This document shows, piece by piece, positions 1 to 5,710 of a stretch of 7,252 bases of DNA; within the stretch, counting starts at the first letter, position 1; every line of letters starts with the position of its first letter. The stretch is from Nitrospirota bacterium. Its GTDB lineage: Bacteria > Nitrospirota > Nitrospiria > JACQBZ01. Under the pieces are notes generated by a model that worked only from the letters and a program-made list of their open reading frames with translations, was not told the origin of the DNA and did no database searches. Position numbers and translations under genes: made by a program. The DNA is taken from positions 1-7,252 of the forward strand of contig JACQHO010000061.1 of the NCBI GenBank assembly GCA_016198945.1, given 5' to 3'.

Positions 1-13
1 ATGGGGCGCCCCG

Positions 14-18
14 CCTCC
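14..18 (-). promoter_or_regulatory. Possible ribosome-binding site for the next gene (mlaD expected)
   Basis: Downstream of mlaF the minus strand carries GGAGG, followed 11 bases later by AT at the very edge of the window. If the next base outside is G, this is an ATG start. In most Mla/Mce loci mlaD, which encodes the substrate-binding MCE-domain protein, follows mlaF, so this may be its start. Only the GGAGG and the AT are visible; the gene itself is inference. A GTG at 22-24 also opens a frame to the edge but has no Shine-Dalgarno at a suitable distance. Confidence 0.3.
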
Positions 19-41
19 GGCCACCCGCTTATTAAAATGTG

Positions 42-800
42 TCACACCGTCTTGATCGGGCCCACCGAACTGCCCGTCACGAACTGATGAACGATCGGAT
101 TGCCGCTGTTTTTGATCTCATCCGGCGTTCCGATCTCCTGAATTTTTCCCTGGTACAGCATCGCGATCCGGTCCGCGATCTTATACGCGCTGGTCATGTC
201 GTGCGTGATCGCCACCCCCGTCACCTGAAGGCGGCGCTTCATTTCGACGATCAACTCGTTGATCGCGTCGGCCATGATCGGGTCCAGCCCGGTCGTCGGC
301 TCGTCGTACAGTAGAATTTCCGGCTCCATCGCGATCGCGCGGGCCAGTCCGACCCGCTTTTTCATCCCGCCCGAGAGATCGGCCGGCATGCGGTCCTCGA
401 CGCCGCGGAGTCCGACCATCGCCAGTTTTTCGGTCGCGGACTGCTTGACCTCCCGGTCGCTCAAATGGGTCTGCTGACGAAGCGAGAACCCCACATTCTC
501 CCAGACCCTGAGCGAGTCAAACAACGCGGCGTACTGGAAAAGCATCCCGAACTTCTTCCGCAGCTCGTCCAGGGCGCGCTCCCTCAAGGCGGACAGATCC
601 TGCCCGACAACGATCACCTTTCCGCGGTCCGGCTTCATCAGTCCGATGATATGCTTTAAGATCACGCTCTTTCCAGAGCCGCTGCCGCCGATGATCACCA
701 TGGTCTCGCCGCGCTCAATCGTCAGATTGACGCCCTGGAGGACGCGGTTGTCCCCGAAGGATTTGTGGAGATCAATCAGCTGGATCATCGGTTCGCCCAT
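42..800 (-). CDS. mlaF: Mla lipid transporter ATP-binding protein MlaF
   Basis: This is the cytoplasmic ATPase of the MlaFEDB-type ABC transporter, which moves phospholipids between the inner membrane and the periplasmic Mla shuttle and so maintains outer-membrane lipid asymmetry. The 252-residue protein has every ABC motif: Walker A GGSGSGKS (38-45), Q-loop Gln89, signature LSGGMKKR (142-149), Walker B ILLYDE (162-167) with catalytic Glu167, D-loop GLD, and switch His200. The C-terminal tail with HQFVTGSSVGPI is typical of MlaF-family ATPases and separates it from amino-acid importer ATPases. It starts 10 bases after the mlaE stop. The Shine-Dalgarno is weak (AGAGAAAG), so translation may depend on coupling to mlaE; a Met at residue 5 is an alternative start. 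The direction of lipid transport cannot be read from sequence. Confidence 0.93.
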   Translation of the reverse strand: MGEPMIQLIDLHKSFGDNRVLQGVNLTIERGETMVIIGGSGSGKSVILKHIIGLMKPDRGKVIVVGQDLSALRERALDELRKKFGMLFQYAALFDSLRVWENVGFSLRQQTHLSDREVKQSATEKLAMVGLRGVEDRMPADLSGGMKKRVGLARAIAMEPEILLYDEPTTGLDPIMADAINELIVEMKRRLQVTGVAITHDMTSAYKIADRIAMLYQGKIQEIGTPDEIKNSGNPIVHQFVTGSSVGPIKTV

Positions 801-810
801 GACGCTTTCT

Positions 811-1578
811 CTAAAACAGCATCGCGGTCAGAAAATAGTCCGAGATCAGGATCAGCATGGAGGAAAGAACGACCGCGCCGGTCGTCGCCTTTCCCACGCC
901 TTCCGCGCCTCCCTGGGTGTTGAATCCTTTGTAACAGCTGACCGTGGCAATGATGATTCCGAACACAAAGGCCTTGAGCAGCCCCCCGTAGATATCATCA
1001 AACTCCAGAAAATCGGTTGTGCGCCGCAGGTAAACGACCGGGTTGACATCCAGCACCTGTACCGCCACGAAATAACCGCCCGCGATTCCGATGGCGTCCG
1101 AAAAGATTGTCAGAATCGGGAGCATCAGCATTCCGGCCAGGAGCCTCGGGACAACCAGGTATTTGATCGGGTTTGCGGCCATCGTGCTCAGCGCGTCGAT
1201 CTGTTCGGTGACGCGCATCGTCCCCAGCTCGGCCGCCATGGCCGCCCCGGCGCGTCCGGCGACGATCAAGGCCGTGAGGACGGGGCCGAGCTCCCGGGTC
1301 ATGGAGAGCGCCACGACGGTTCCGACCAGGCTTTCGGCGTTAAACCGCTTGAATCCGGTATGGCTCTGCAGGGCCAGCACCATGCCGGTCGAGACGGCCG
1401 TGATCAGAACGACCGGAATGGAACGGACGCCGACTTCTTCCATCTGTTTCAGGATGTTTCGGAATCCGAGCGGGGGGCGGAGCGACCATTTGATCGTCTG
1501 AAGAAAAAGGAGGCAGATGTTGCCGATTTCTTCGATGAATTTCGTCGTTTTGACGCCGAGCAGTTCCAGCCATCTCAT
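811..1578 (-). CDS. mlaE: Mla lipid transporter permease MlaE
   Basis: This is the inner-membrane permease of the Mla phospholipid transporter and partner of the MlaF ATPase encoded next. It has 255 residues, a normal family length. An amphipathic N-terminus (residues 1-30) is followed by hydrophobic segments at about 52-72, 88-118, 140-175, 199-215 and 232-254. The family hallmark lies at 95-130: RELGPVLTALIVAGRAG followed by AAELGTMRVTEQIDAL. The C-terminal GGAEGVGKATTGAVV at 223-237 is also typical. The chosen ATG overlaps the alr stop as ATGA. It has AAGGAG at 1589-1594 with a 10-base spacer, inside the last alr codons. An upstream in-frame Met would add 18 basic residues and overlap alr further, which is less likely. 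The plain MlaE family is shared with Mce YrbE proteins; the context with an MlaF-type ATPase supports the Mla call. Confidence 0.93.
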   Translation of the reverse strand: MRWLELLGVKTTKFIEEIGNICLLFLQTIKWSLRPPLGFRNILKQMEEVGVRSIPVVLITAVSTGMVLALQSHTGFKRFNAESLVGTVVALSMTRELGPVLTALIVAGRAGAAMAAELGTMRVTEQIDALSTMAANPIKYLVVPRLLAGMLMLPILTIFSDAIGIAGGYFVAVQVLDVNPVVYLRRTTDFLEFDDIYGGLLKAFVFGIIIATVSCYKGFNTQGGAEGVGKATTGAVVLSSMLILISDYFLTAMLF

Positions 1579-2711
1579 GACGGAACGGCTCCTTCGTGAT
1601 AAAAACGGGGGACCCGGTTGCTGACGGCGCACAGGATCTCGTACGGGATCGTTCCCAGTTTCCGGGCCAGCTCATCGGCCGACAGGGTTTCCTCGCCCTG
1701 CGACCCGATCAGGACGGCTTCGTCGCCGAATCCGACGGCCGGAACCTCCGTGACGTCCACCATCGTCATATCCATGCAGACCCGGCCGACGACGGGGACG
1801 CGGCGTCCGCCGATCAGGACTTCGCCGCGGTTCGACCAGGCGCGGCTGTAGCCGTCGGCATATCCGATCGGCAGTACGGCAATCAGGCTTTCCCGCCGGG
1901 TGGTGTAGGTGCGGCCGTAACTCACCGGCGTGCCGGCCGGGACCCGTTTCAAATGGATGATCCGGGTTTTAAGCGTCATGACCGGTTTGACCGGGATCGC
2001 GTCGCCGGGCCGAGACGGGGGAGGATACCCGTACAGCATGATGCCGGGCCGCACCATGTTGAACCAGGCCCGCTCCAGGCTCAGGATCGCGGCGCTGTTG
2101 GCCATGTGAAGAAAAGGGATCGTGAGGCCCAGCGCGGCGATGGTTTTTTGCGCTTTTACAAAACGGTCGATTTGATCCTCGGCCGGCCGGCCATCCGTGA
2201 GATCGTCATCGGCGAGGTGGGACATCAATCCGATGATCTCAATTGATTTAACGCGGCGCGCCTGTTCGATCAGAGGGACGAGGTCGTTGTCCGACATTCC
2301 GAGCCGGCCCATTCCGGTATCGATTTTAAGATGAACCCCAATCGAGCCGGAGGTTTTCTCAAGCGCTTGCCTCAATCCCTCGATCTGGTCCGGATGGGAG
2401 ACCACTGGCGTGAGGCGGTGTTCCAGAAGCCCTTCGATCTCCTCCGGCAGAAAACCGGCCATGACCAGGATCGGCTGCGCGATCCCGGACCGGCGGAGTT
2501 GGATGCCCTCCTCGACAAACGCGACGCCCAATCCCTGGACATTCTCGGAAATCGCGGTTTTTGAAATCGGGACGATTCCGTGGCCGTAGGCGTTGGCCTT
2601 CACCACGGCCAGAAGGGCGCGATGAGGGCCGATGCGTTGACGGACAAGCCGAAGGTTTTGTCGGAAGGCCGCCAGATTGATTTCGGCGATGGTGGGATGC
2701 CGTGGGGTCAT
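1575..2711 (-). CDS. alr: Alanine racemase (PLP-dependent)
   Basis: The enzyme interconverts L- and D-alanine in the cytoplasm, supplying D-Ala for peptidoglycan cross-linking. With the ATG at 2709-2711 the protein has 378 residues, the usual Alr size. The N-terminal PLP barrel shows AVVKANAYGHG with the Schiff-base Lys38, VHLKIDTGMGRLG (127-138) with Lys129 at the position of the carbamylated lysine of the Geobacillus enzyme, SHLADDD with His165, and RPGIMLYG with Arg221. The C-terminal domain carries PIGYADGYSR with the catalytic Tyr284 contributed across the dimer, and VGRVCMDMTMVDV (308-320) lining the substrate entrance. I chose this start because MTPRHPTIAEINL matches the normal Alr N-terminus. 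Its Shine-Dalgarno is poor, and an in-frame ATG at 2766-2768 would add 19 residues. The gene sits 94 bases after frr and overlaps mlaE by 4 bases. Confidence 0.94.
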   Translation of the reverse strand: MTPRHPTIAEINLAAFRQNLRLVRQRIGPHRALLAVVKANAYGHGIVPISKTAISENVQGLGVAFVEEGIQLRRSGIAQPILVMAGFLPEEIEGLLEHRLTPVVSHPDQIEGLRQALEKTSGSIGVHLKIDTGMGRLGMSDNDLVPLIEQARRVKSIEIIGLMSHLADDDLTDGRPAEDQIDRFVKAQKTIAALGLTIPFLHMANSAAILSLERAWFNMVRPGIMLYGYPPPSRPGDAIPVKPVMTLKTRIIHLKRVPAGTPVSYGRTYTTRRESLIAVLPIGYADGYSRAWSNRGEVLIGGRRVPVVGRVCMDMTMVDVTEVPAVGFGDEAVLIGSQGEETLSADELARKLGTIPYEILCAVSNRVPRFYHEGAVPS

Positions 2712-2805
2712 GGTCGCTCTGTCCGGTTTGGCTTGGATGAGGCTGTGGCCGAATCGCTCTTGGACCATGGGATGGCGTGTTGCTCCAGGACGATGCCCCT
2801 GCGAC
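2712..2805 (-). other. frr-alr spacer with open alr frame
   Basis: These 94 bases separate the frr stop from the preferred alr start. The alr reading frame remains open across the whole spacer and into the end of frr. No stop codon therefore decides the start, and an ATG at 2766-2768 competes with the one at 2709-2711. A GGAG lies 14 bases before the upstream ATG, too far for a good ribosome site. I see no convincing terminator (no T-run after a hairpin) and no clear -35/-10 pair, so alr probably depends on read-through from frr. Confidence 0.5.
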
Positions 2806-3366
2806 CTATGTTTTTTCCAGGATCTCGTTTTCCTTGTGCTTGATGACGTCGTCGATTTTTTTGATGGATTCATCCGTCAGTTTCTGGATCTCATCCTGGG
2901 ATTTTCGAAGGGCGTCCTCGTTGAGCGAGCCGGATTTCTGCCGGCCCTTGAGTTCTTCGTTGGCGTCCCGGCGGATATTCCGGATGACGACCTTGGAGTC
3001 CTCGCCCATTTTTTTGCAATGCTTGACCAGGTCCTTCCGCCGTTCCTCGGTGAGGGGGGGGATGTTCATCCGGACGACCTTGCCGTCGTTATTGGGGGTG
3101 AGGCCCAGATCCGAGGCCAGAATGGCCTTTTCGATTTCAACAATGATGCCGGGTTCCCACGGCTGAATCGAGATCGTGCGGCTTTCGGGGACGGAAAGGG
3201 CGGCCACCTGTTTTAAGGGGGTCGGGGTGCCGTAATAATCCACTTTGATATTGTCCAGAAGCGCGAGCGAGGCCCGGCCGGTTCGCACGCCGGCCAGATC
3301 TTTGCGGAGGTGGTCGAGGGTGCCGTCCATTTTGTCCTTCACCGTTTTTTTAATTTCGGTCGTCAT
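2806..3366 (-). CDS. frr: Ribosome recycling factor
   Basis: RRF works with EF-G to split the post-termination ribosome and free it for another round of translation. The 186-residue length matches the family (about 185). The two-domain pattern is visible: an N-terminal helix with VRTGRASLALLDNIKVDYYG (27-46), the small beta domain with TPLKQVAALSVPESRTISIQPW (49-70), LGLTPNNDGKVVRMNIPPLTEERR (88-110), and the long C-terminal helices with IRNIRRDAN (128-136). Arg129 and Arg132 match the conserved arginines of E. coli RRF. It follows pyrH after 18 bases, the order found in most bacteria. The sequence before the ATG has only a poor GGGAAT-like Shine-Dalgarno, so coupling to pyrH translation is possible. 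Confidence 0.97.
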   Translation of the reverse strand: MTTEIKKTVKDKMDGTLDHLRKDLAGVRTGRASLALLDNIKVDYYGTPTPLKQVAALSVPESRTISIQPWEPGIIVEIEKAILASDLGLTPNNDGKVVRMNIPPLTEERRKDLVKHCKKMGEDSKVVIRNIRRDANEELKGRQKSGSLNEDALRKSQDEIQKLTDESIKKIDDVIKHKENEILEKT

Positions 3367-3384
3367 GGCAATCGGAGATTCCCG

Positions 3385-4107
3385 CTATGAAACTTTCCGG
3401 ACAATGGTGCCGATTTTTTTCCCGAGAATGATCTGTTTGATGTTCCCGGTTTCCTTCAGATTGAAGACGATCAAGGGCAGGTTGTGGTCCATGCAGAGCG
3501 AGACGGCCGTCGAGTCCATGACGCGGAGGTCCTTTTCGATCACCTGGAAGAACGTCAGCTCGTCGTACCGTTTGGCCTTGGGATGCTTCATCGGATCGGC
3601 ATCGTAGATGCCGTCCACTTTGGTCCCTTTCAGGATGACCTGCGCCCCGATCTCCATGGCGCGGAGGGCCGCCGCCGTATCGGTTGAGAAATAGGGATTG
3701 CCGGTTCCGCCGGCGAAGATGATGACCCGTTTTTTTTCAAGATGCCGGATCGCCCTTCGGCGGATGTAGCTTTCGGCGAGCTGTCGCATCTCGATCGCGG
3801 ACTGGACGCGGGTAAAGACTCCTTTTCGTTCCAGCGTGTTTTGGAGCGCCAGCGCGTTCAAGACCGTCGCCAGCATGCCCATGTAGTCGGCTGAGGAGCG
3901 TTCCATTCCGCCCGCGCTGGCCGCCAGTCCCCGGAAGATGTTGCCGCCGCCGATGACGACCGCCACCTCCACTCCGAGGTCGTGAATATCCTTGATCTCG
4001 GTCGCGACGGCGTCGATCACTTTTGGATCAATGCCGTACCCTTGATCCCCGGCCAGGACCTCGCCGCTGATCTTCAGCAACACCCGCTGGTATTTCGGCG
4101 AACTCAT
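3385..4107 (-). CDS. pyrH: UMP kinase (uridylate kinase)
   Basis: Bacterial-type UMP kinase phosphorylates UMP to UDP with ATP. It is a hexameric cytoplasmic enzyme of the amino-acid-kinase fold and feeds all pyrimidine nucleotide synthesis. The 240-residue protein is full length. Motifs in order: VLLKISGEVL (9-18), VVIGGGNIFRG (50-60, phosphate binding), ADYMGMLATVLNALAL (73-88), AGGTGNPYFSTDTAAALRA (132-150), KVDGIYDADP (163-172), and VMDSTAVSLCMDHNLPLIVFN (196-216). The ATG overlaps the tsf stop as ATGA, and GGGAG at 4112-4116 gives a Shine-Dalgarno with a short 4-base spacer inside the last tsf codons. Its place between tsf and frr is the conserved bacterial order. In many bacteria the enzyme is inhibited by UTP and activated by GTP; this cannot be judged here. 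Confidence 0.97.
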   Translation of the reverse strand: MSSPKYQRVLLKISGEVLAGDQGYGIDPKVIDAVATEIKDIHDLGVEVAVVIGGGNIFRGLAASAGGMERSSADYMGMLATVLNALALQNTLERKGVFTRVQSAIEMRQLAESYIRRRAIRHLEKKRVIIFAGGTGNPYFSTDTAAALRAMEIGAQVILKGTKVDGIYDADPMKHPKAKRYDELTFFQVIEKDLRVMDSTAVSLCMDHNLPLIVFNLKETGNIKQIILGKKIGTIVRKVS

Positions 4108-4700
4108 TCCTCTCCCAATCGGAACCTTGCAAATCGGCGGATGGAGATATTCTCGCCCAGCTTGGCGATCTTCTGACCCAGCAGATCCTTGATGACCACG
4201 CCGGGATCTTTGACGAAAGGCTGTTCCAGCAGGCAGACCTCGGCGTAATATTTTTCCAGCCGTCCCGCGACGATTTTATCGAGAACGACGGGCGGTTTTC
4301 CGCTTTCCCTGGCCTGGGCCATGATGATTTCCTTCTCTTTATCCAGTACGGCGGCCGGAACATCCTCCCGCTTGATGAATTGCGGGCTGGCCGCCGCGAT
4401 ATGCATGGCCAGATCCCGGCCAAGATCCTGGAAATCATCCGTCTTGGCCACGAAATCGGTTTCGCAATTGACCTCCAGCAGAACGCCGAGCTTGCTTCCG
4501 GCATGAATGTAGGAGGCGACCAGGCCGTCATTGGTGGTCCGGCCGGCTTTTTTCTGCGCCGTCGCCAGGCCCTTTTGTCTTAAAAAGTCGATCGCCTTGT
4601 TGACGTCGCCGCCCGCCTGGGTCAGGGCCTTCTGGCAATCGAGCACGCCGGCGCCGGTTTTTTCCCGCAGGTCTCTGACCAATCCCGCATCGATCGCCAT
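4104..4700 (-). CDS. tsf: Elongation factor Ts, short form
   Basis: EF-Ts is the nucleotide exchange factor that releases GDP from EF-Tu. The N-terminal UBA-like module has VRDLREKTGAGVLDCQKAL (8-26), the family signature. The EF-Tu contact motif TDFVAK is at 81-86. The conserved end FVKDPGVVIKDLLGQKIAKLGENISIRRFARF occupies 162-193. At 198 residues it is much shorter than the roughly 283-residue E. coli protein. It matches the short class known from Thermus, which has a single core repeat and works as a dimer. No frameshift is seen, and the end is followed at once by pyrH, so this is a true short form and not a truncation. The start ATG shares one base with the rpsB stop (TGATG), with GGAGG 7 bases upstream. 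Confidence 0.96.
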   Translation of the reverse strand: MAIDAGLVRDLREKTGAGVLDCQKALTQAGGDVNKAIDFLRQKGLATAQKKAGRTTNDGLVASYIHAGSKLGVLLEVNCETDFVAKTDDFQDLGRDLAMHIAAASPQFIKREDVPAAVLDKEKEIIMAQARESGKPPVVLDKIVAGRLEKYYAEVCLLEQPFVKDPGVVIKDLLGQKIAKLGENISIRRFARFRLGEE

Positions 4701-5521
4701 CAGCCCCCCTCCATCACTTTCATCGTCGTTTCGCCGGCCGGGGGTTCGATCGGCGCCTCCGGTGCGTTGGCCTGGATCAGCGCGGTATCGGACGCGATCG
4801 AGACGGCCGGGGTTTCGGCCTGGGACTGTTTCTTGGCTCGAAGCTGAAGCCCTTCGGCTGCGGCGTCCGCGATCCGCGCGGTGATCAATTTGATCGAGCG
4901 GAGGGCGTCGTCGTTGCCGGGGATGATGAAGTCGGCGTCTTCCGGGTCGCAGTTCGTGTCCAGGATCGCGATGATCGGAATCTCGAGGCGCTTCGCTTCC
5001 TGGACCGCGATATGCTCCTTTTTGGTGTCCACGATATAGACCGCGGCCGGAAGGGTTGTCATGTCCTTGATTCCGGAAAGATGTTTTTCCAGTTTTGTCC
5101 GGTCCTTCTCGAGCTGCGCCACCTCTTTTTTCGTGAGACGGTCATGGGTGCCGTCCGTCTTTGCCGCCTCGAGCTTTTTCATCCGTTCGATATTCTTGCG
5201 GATGGTCTGGAAATTGGTCAGCATCCCCCCCAGCCAGCGCTGGTTGACGTAAAACATCTGGGAACGCTTGGCCTCGGCCTCGACCACGTCCTGGGCCTGC
5301 CGTTTCGTGCCCACGAAGAGAATGGGCCGCCCCTCGGCGACGGTCTGCCGGACAAAGTCGTACGCGACCTGAAAGCGTTTCACCGTTTTTTGAAGATCAA
5401 TGATGTAGATGCCGTTGCGTTCCCCGAAGATGAATTTTTTCATCTTGGGGTTCCAACGTTTCGTCTGGTGGCCGAAATGAACCCCGGCCTCCAAGAGCTC
5501 TTTTAATGCGATCGCTGCCAT
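4700..5521 (-). CDS. rpsB: 30S ribosomal protein S2
   Basis: S2 is a late-assembling protein on the solvent side of the 30S subunit, needed for binding S1 in many bacteria. The chosen ATG (5519-5521) lies 5 bases after a perfect AGGAGG. It gives a 273-residue protein starting MAAIALKELLEAGVHFGHQT, the standard S2 N-terminus. Other landmarks are RWNPKMKKFIFGERNGIYIIDL (22-43), ILFVGTKRQAQ (67-77), NQRWLGGMLTNF (93-104), a charged coiled-coil insertion (106-150), and PAAVYIVDTKKEHIAVQEA (158-176) with ILDTNCDPEDADFIIPGNDDA (186-206). After about residue 226 comes a low-complexity Ala/Pro/Glu/Thr-rich tail of some 47 residues, longer than in the 241-residue E. coli S2. The gene's last codons (MEGG) encode the tsf ribosome-binding site, so the two are closely coupled. 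Confidence 0.97.
   Translation of the reverse strand: MAAIALKELLEAGVHFGHQTKRWNPKMKKFIFGERNGIYIIDLQKTVKRFQVAYDFVRQTVAEGRPILFVGTKRQAQDVVEAEAKRSQMFYVNQRWLGGMLTNFQTIRKNIERMKKLEAAKTDGTHDRLTKKEVAQLEKDRTKLEKHLSGIKDMTTLPAAVYIVDTKKEHIAVQEAKRLEIPIIAILDTNCDPEDADFIIPGNDDALRSIKLITARIADAAAEGLQLRAKKQSQAETPAVSIASDTALIQANAPEAPIEPPAGETTMKVMEGG
4708..4712 (-). promoter_or_regulatory. tsf ribosome-binding site inside the rpsB 3' end
   Basis: GGAGG followed by a G-run lies 7 bases before the tsf ATG, within the codons for the terminal Met-Glu-Gly-Gly of S2. Stop and start share a base (TGATG), so ribosomes ending rpsB can restart directly at tsf. The strong site supports the chosen tsf start. Confidence 0.8.
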
Positions 5522-5525
5522 TGCA

Positions 5526-5532
5526 ACCTCCT
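5526..5532 (-). promoter_or_regulatory. rpsB ribosome-binding site
   Basis: AGGAGGT on the minus strand matches the anti-Shine-Dalgarno almost perfectly and ends 4 to 5 bases before the ATG at 5519-5521. It decides the rpsB start against a longer frame beginning at 5581, which would run through this site and the leader hairpin. A second GGAGG at 5544-5548, some 22 bases before the ATG, is too distant to serve this start directly. Confidence 0.88.
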
Positions 5533-5547
5533 GTGTGGTTTGTCCTC

Positions 5548-5639
5548 CGCCTGTCTGTCCGTTCGAATCGTTCCCCCGCAATGGGTGAACACCACTTCGA
5601 ACGCCGATTCGTCATGTCATTATGAGAAACGGTCAGGCG
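5548..5639 (-). promoter_or_regulatory. Structured rpsB 5' leader (multi-tier stem-loop)
   Basis: Between the candidate promoter and the rpsB ribosome site the transcript can fold into nested stems. The apical stem pairs GTTCACCC (5590-5583) with GGGGGAAC (5577-5570), with one A-G mismatch and a five-base loop. The middle stem is a perfect 8-bp match of CGTTCGAA (5603-5596) with TTCGAACG (5567-5560). A possible closing stem pairs CGCCTG (5639-5634) with CAGGCG (5553-5548), just upstream of the ribosome site. No U-run follows, so it is not an intrinsic terminator. E. coli S2 is known to repress its own rpsB-tsf mRNA through the 5' leader, so a similar role is a reasonable inference. I do not recognise the E. 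coli-type motif in detail. Confidence 0.5.
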
Positions 5640-5667
5640 TGTGAGATAATTACATCAAAGCCTTCGA

Positions 5668-5696
5668 AAAATAACATATTAAGGACTGTTTTGCAA
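5668..5696 (-). promoter_or_regulatory. Candidate sigma-70 promoter for the rpsB operon
   Basis: In the A+T-rich gap just after argJ the minus strand has TTGCAA (5696-5691), a 17-base spacer, and TATTTT (5673-5668). These match the -35 and -10 consensus at four positions each, with ideal spacing. A start site near 5661 would give a leader of roughly 140 bases containing the stem-loop. This fits separate expression of the translation genes from argCJ. It is a pattern match only. Confidence 0.5.
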
Positions 5697-5710
5697 GCGA
5701 AAAAATGGGT

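Noticed and set aside
3..12. Perfect palindrome GGGGCGCCCC near the window edge
   Set aside because: It is short, G+C-only and has no loop. Such palindromes arise by chance in this composition, and it lies between the possible mlaD ribosome site and start.
646..1599. Long plus-strand open frame (317 codons) opposite mlaE and the start of mlaF
   Set aside because: It lies antisense to two clearly real genes. Its protein is rich in Arg, Gly, His, Asp and Gln with no recognisable domain, as expected for a shadow frame in G+C-rich DNA.
1579..1632. Upstream start for mlaE adding 18 residues
   Set aside because: The ATGA-overlap start at 1578 has AAGGAG at 10 bases and gives the usual MlaE N-terminus. 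The extension is Arg/Pro-rich and only reflects alr coding sequence in another frame.
1596..2246. Plus-strand open frame of 216 codons opposite alr
   Set aside because: It is a shadow of the alr codon pattern. The predicted protein is Asp/Arg/Gly-rich with no known fold.
5522..5581. Longer rpsB frame starting at 5581 (20 extra residues)
   Set aside because: It would run through the leader hairpin and the AGGAGG site, adds a Gly/Gln/Thr-rich stretch not found in S2, and has no ribosome site of its own.
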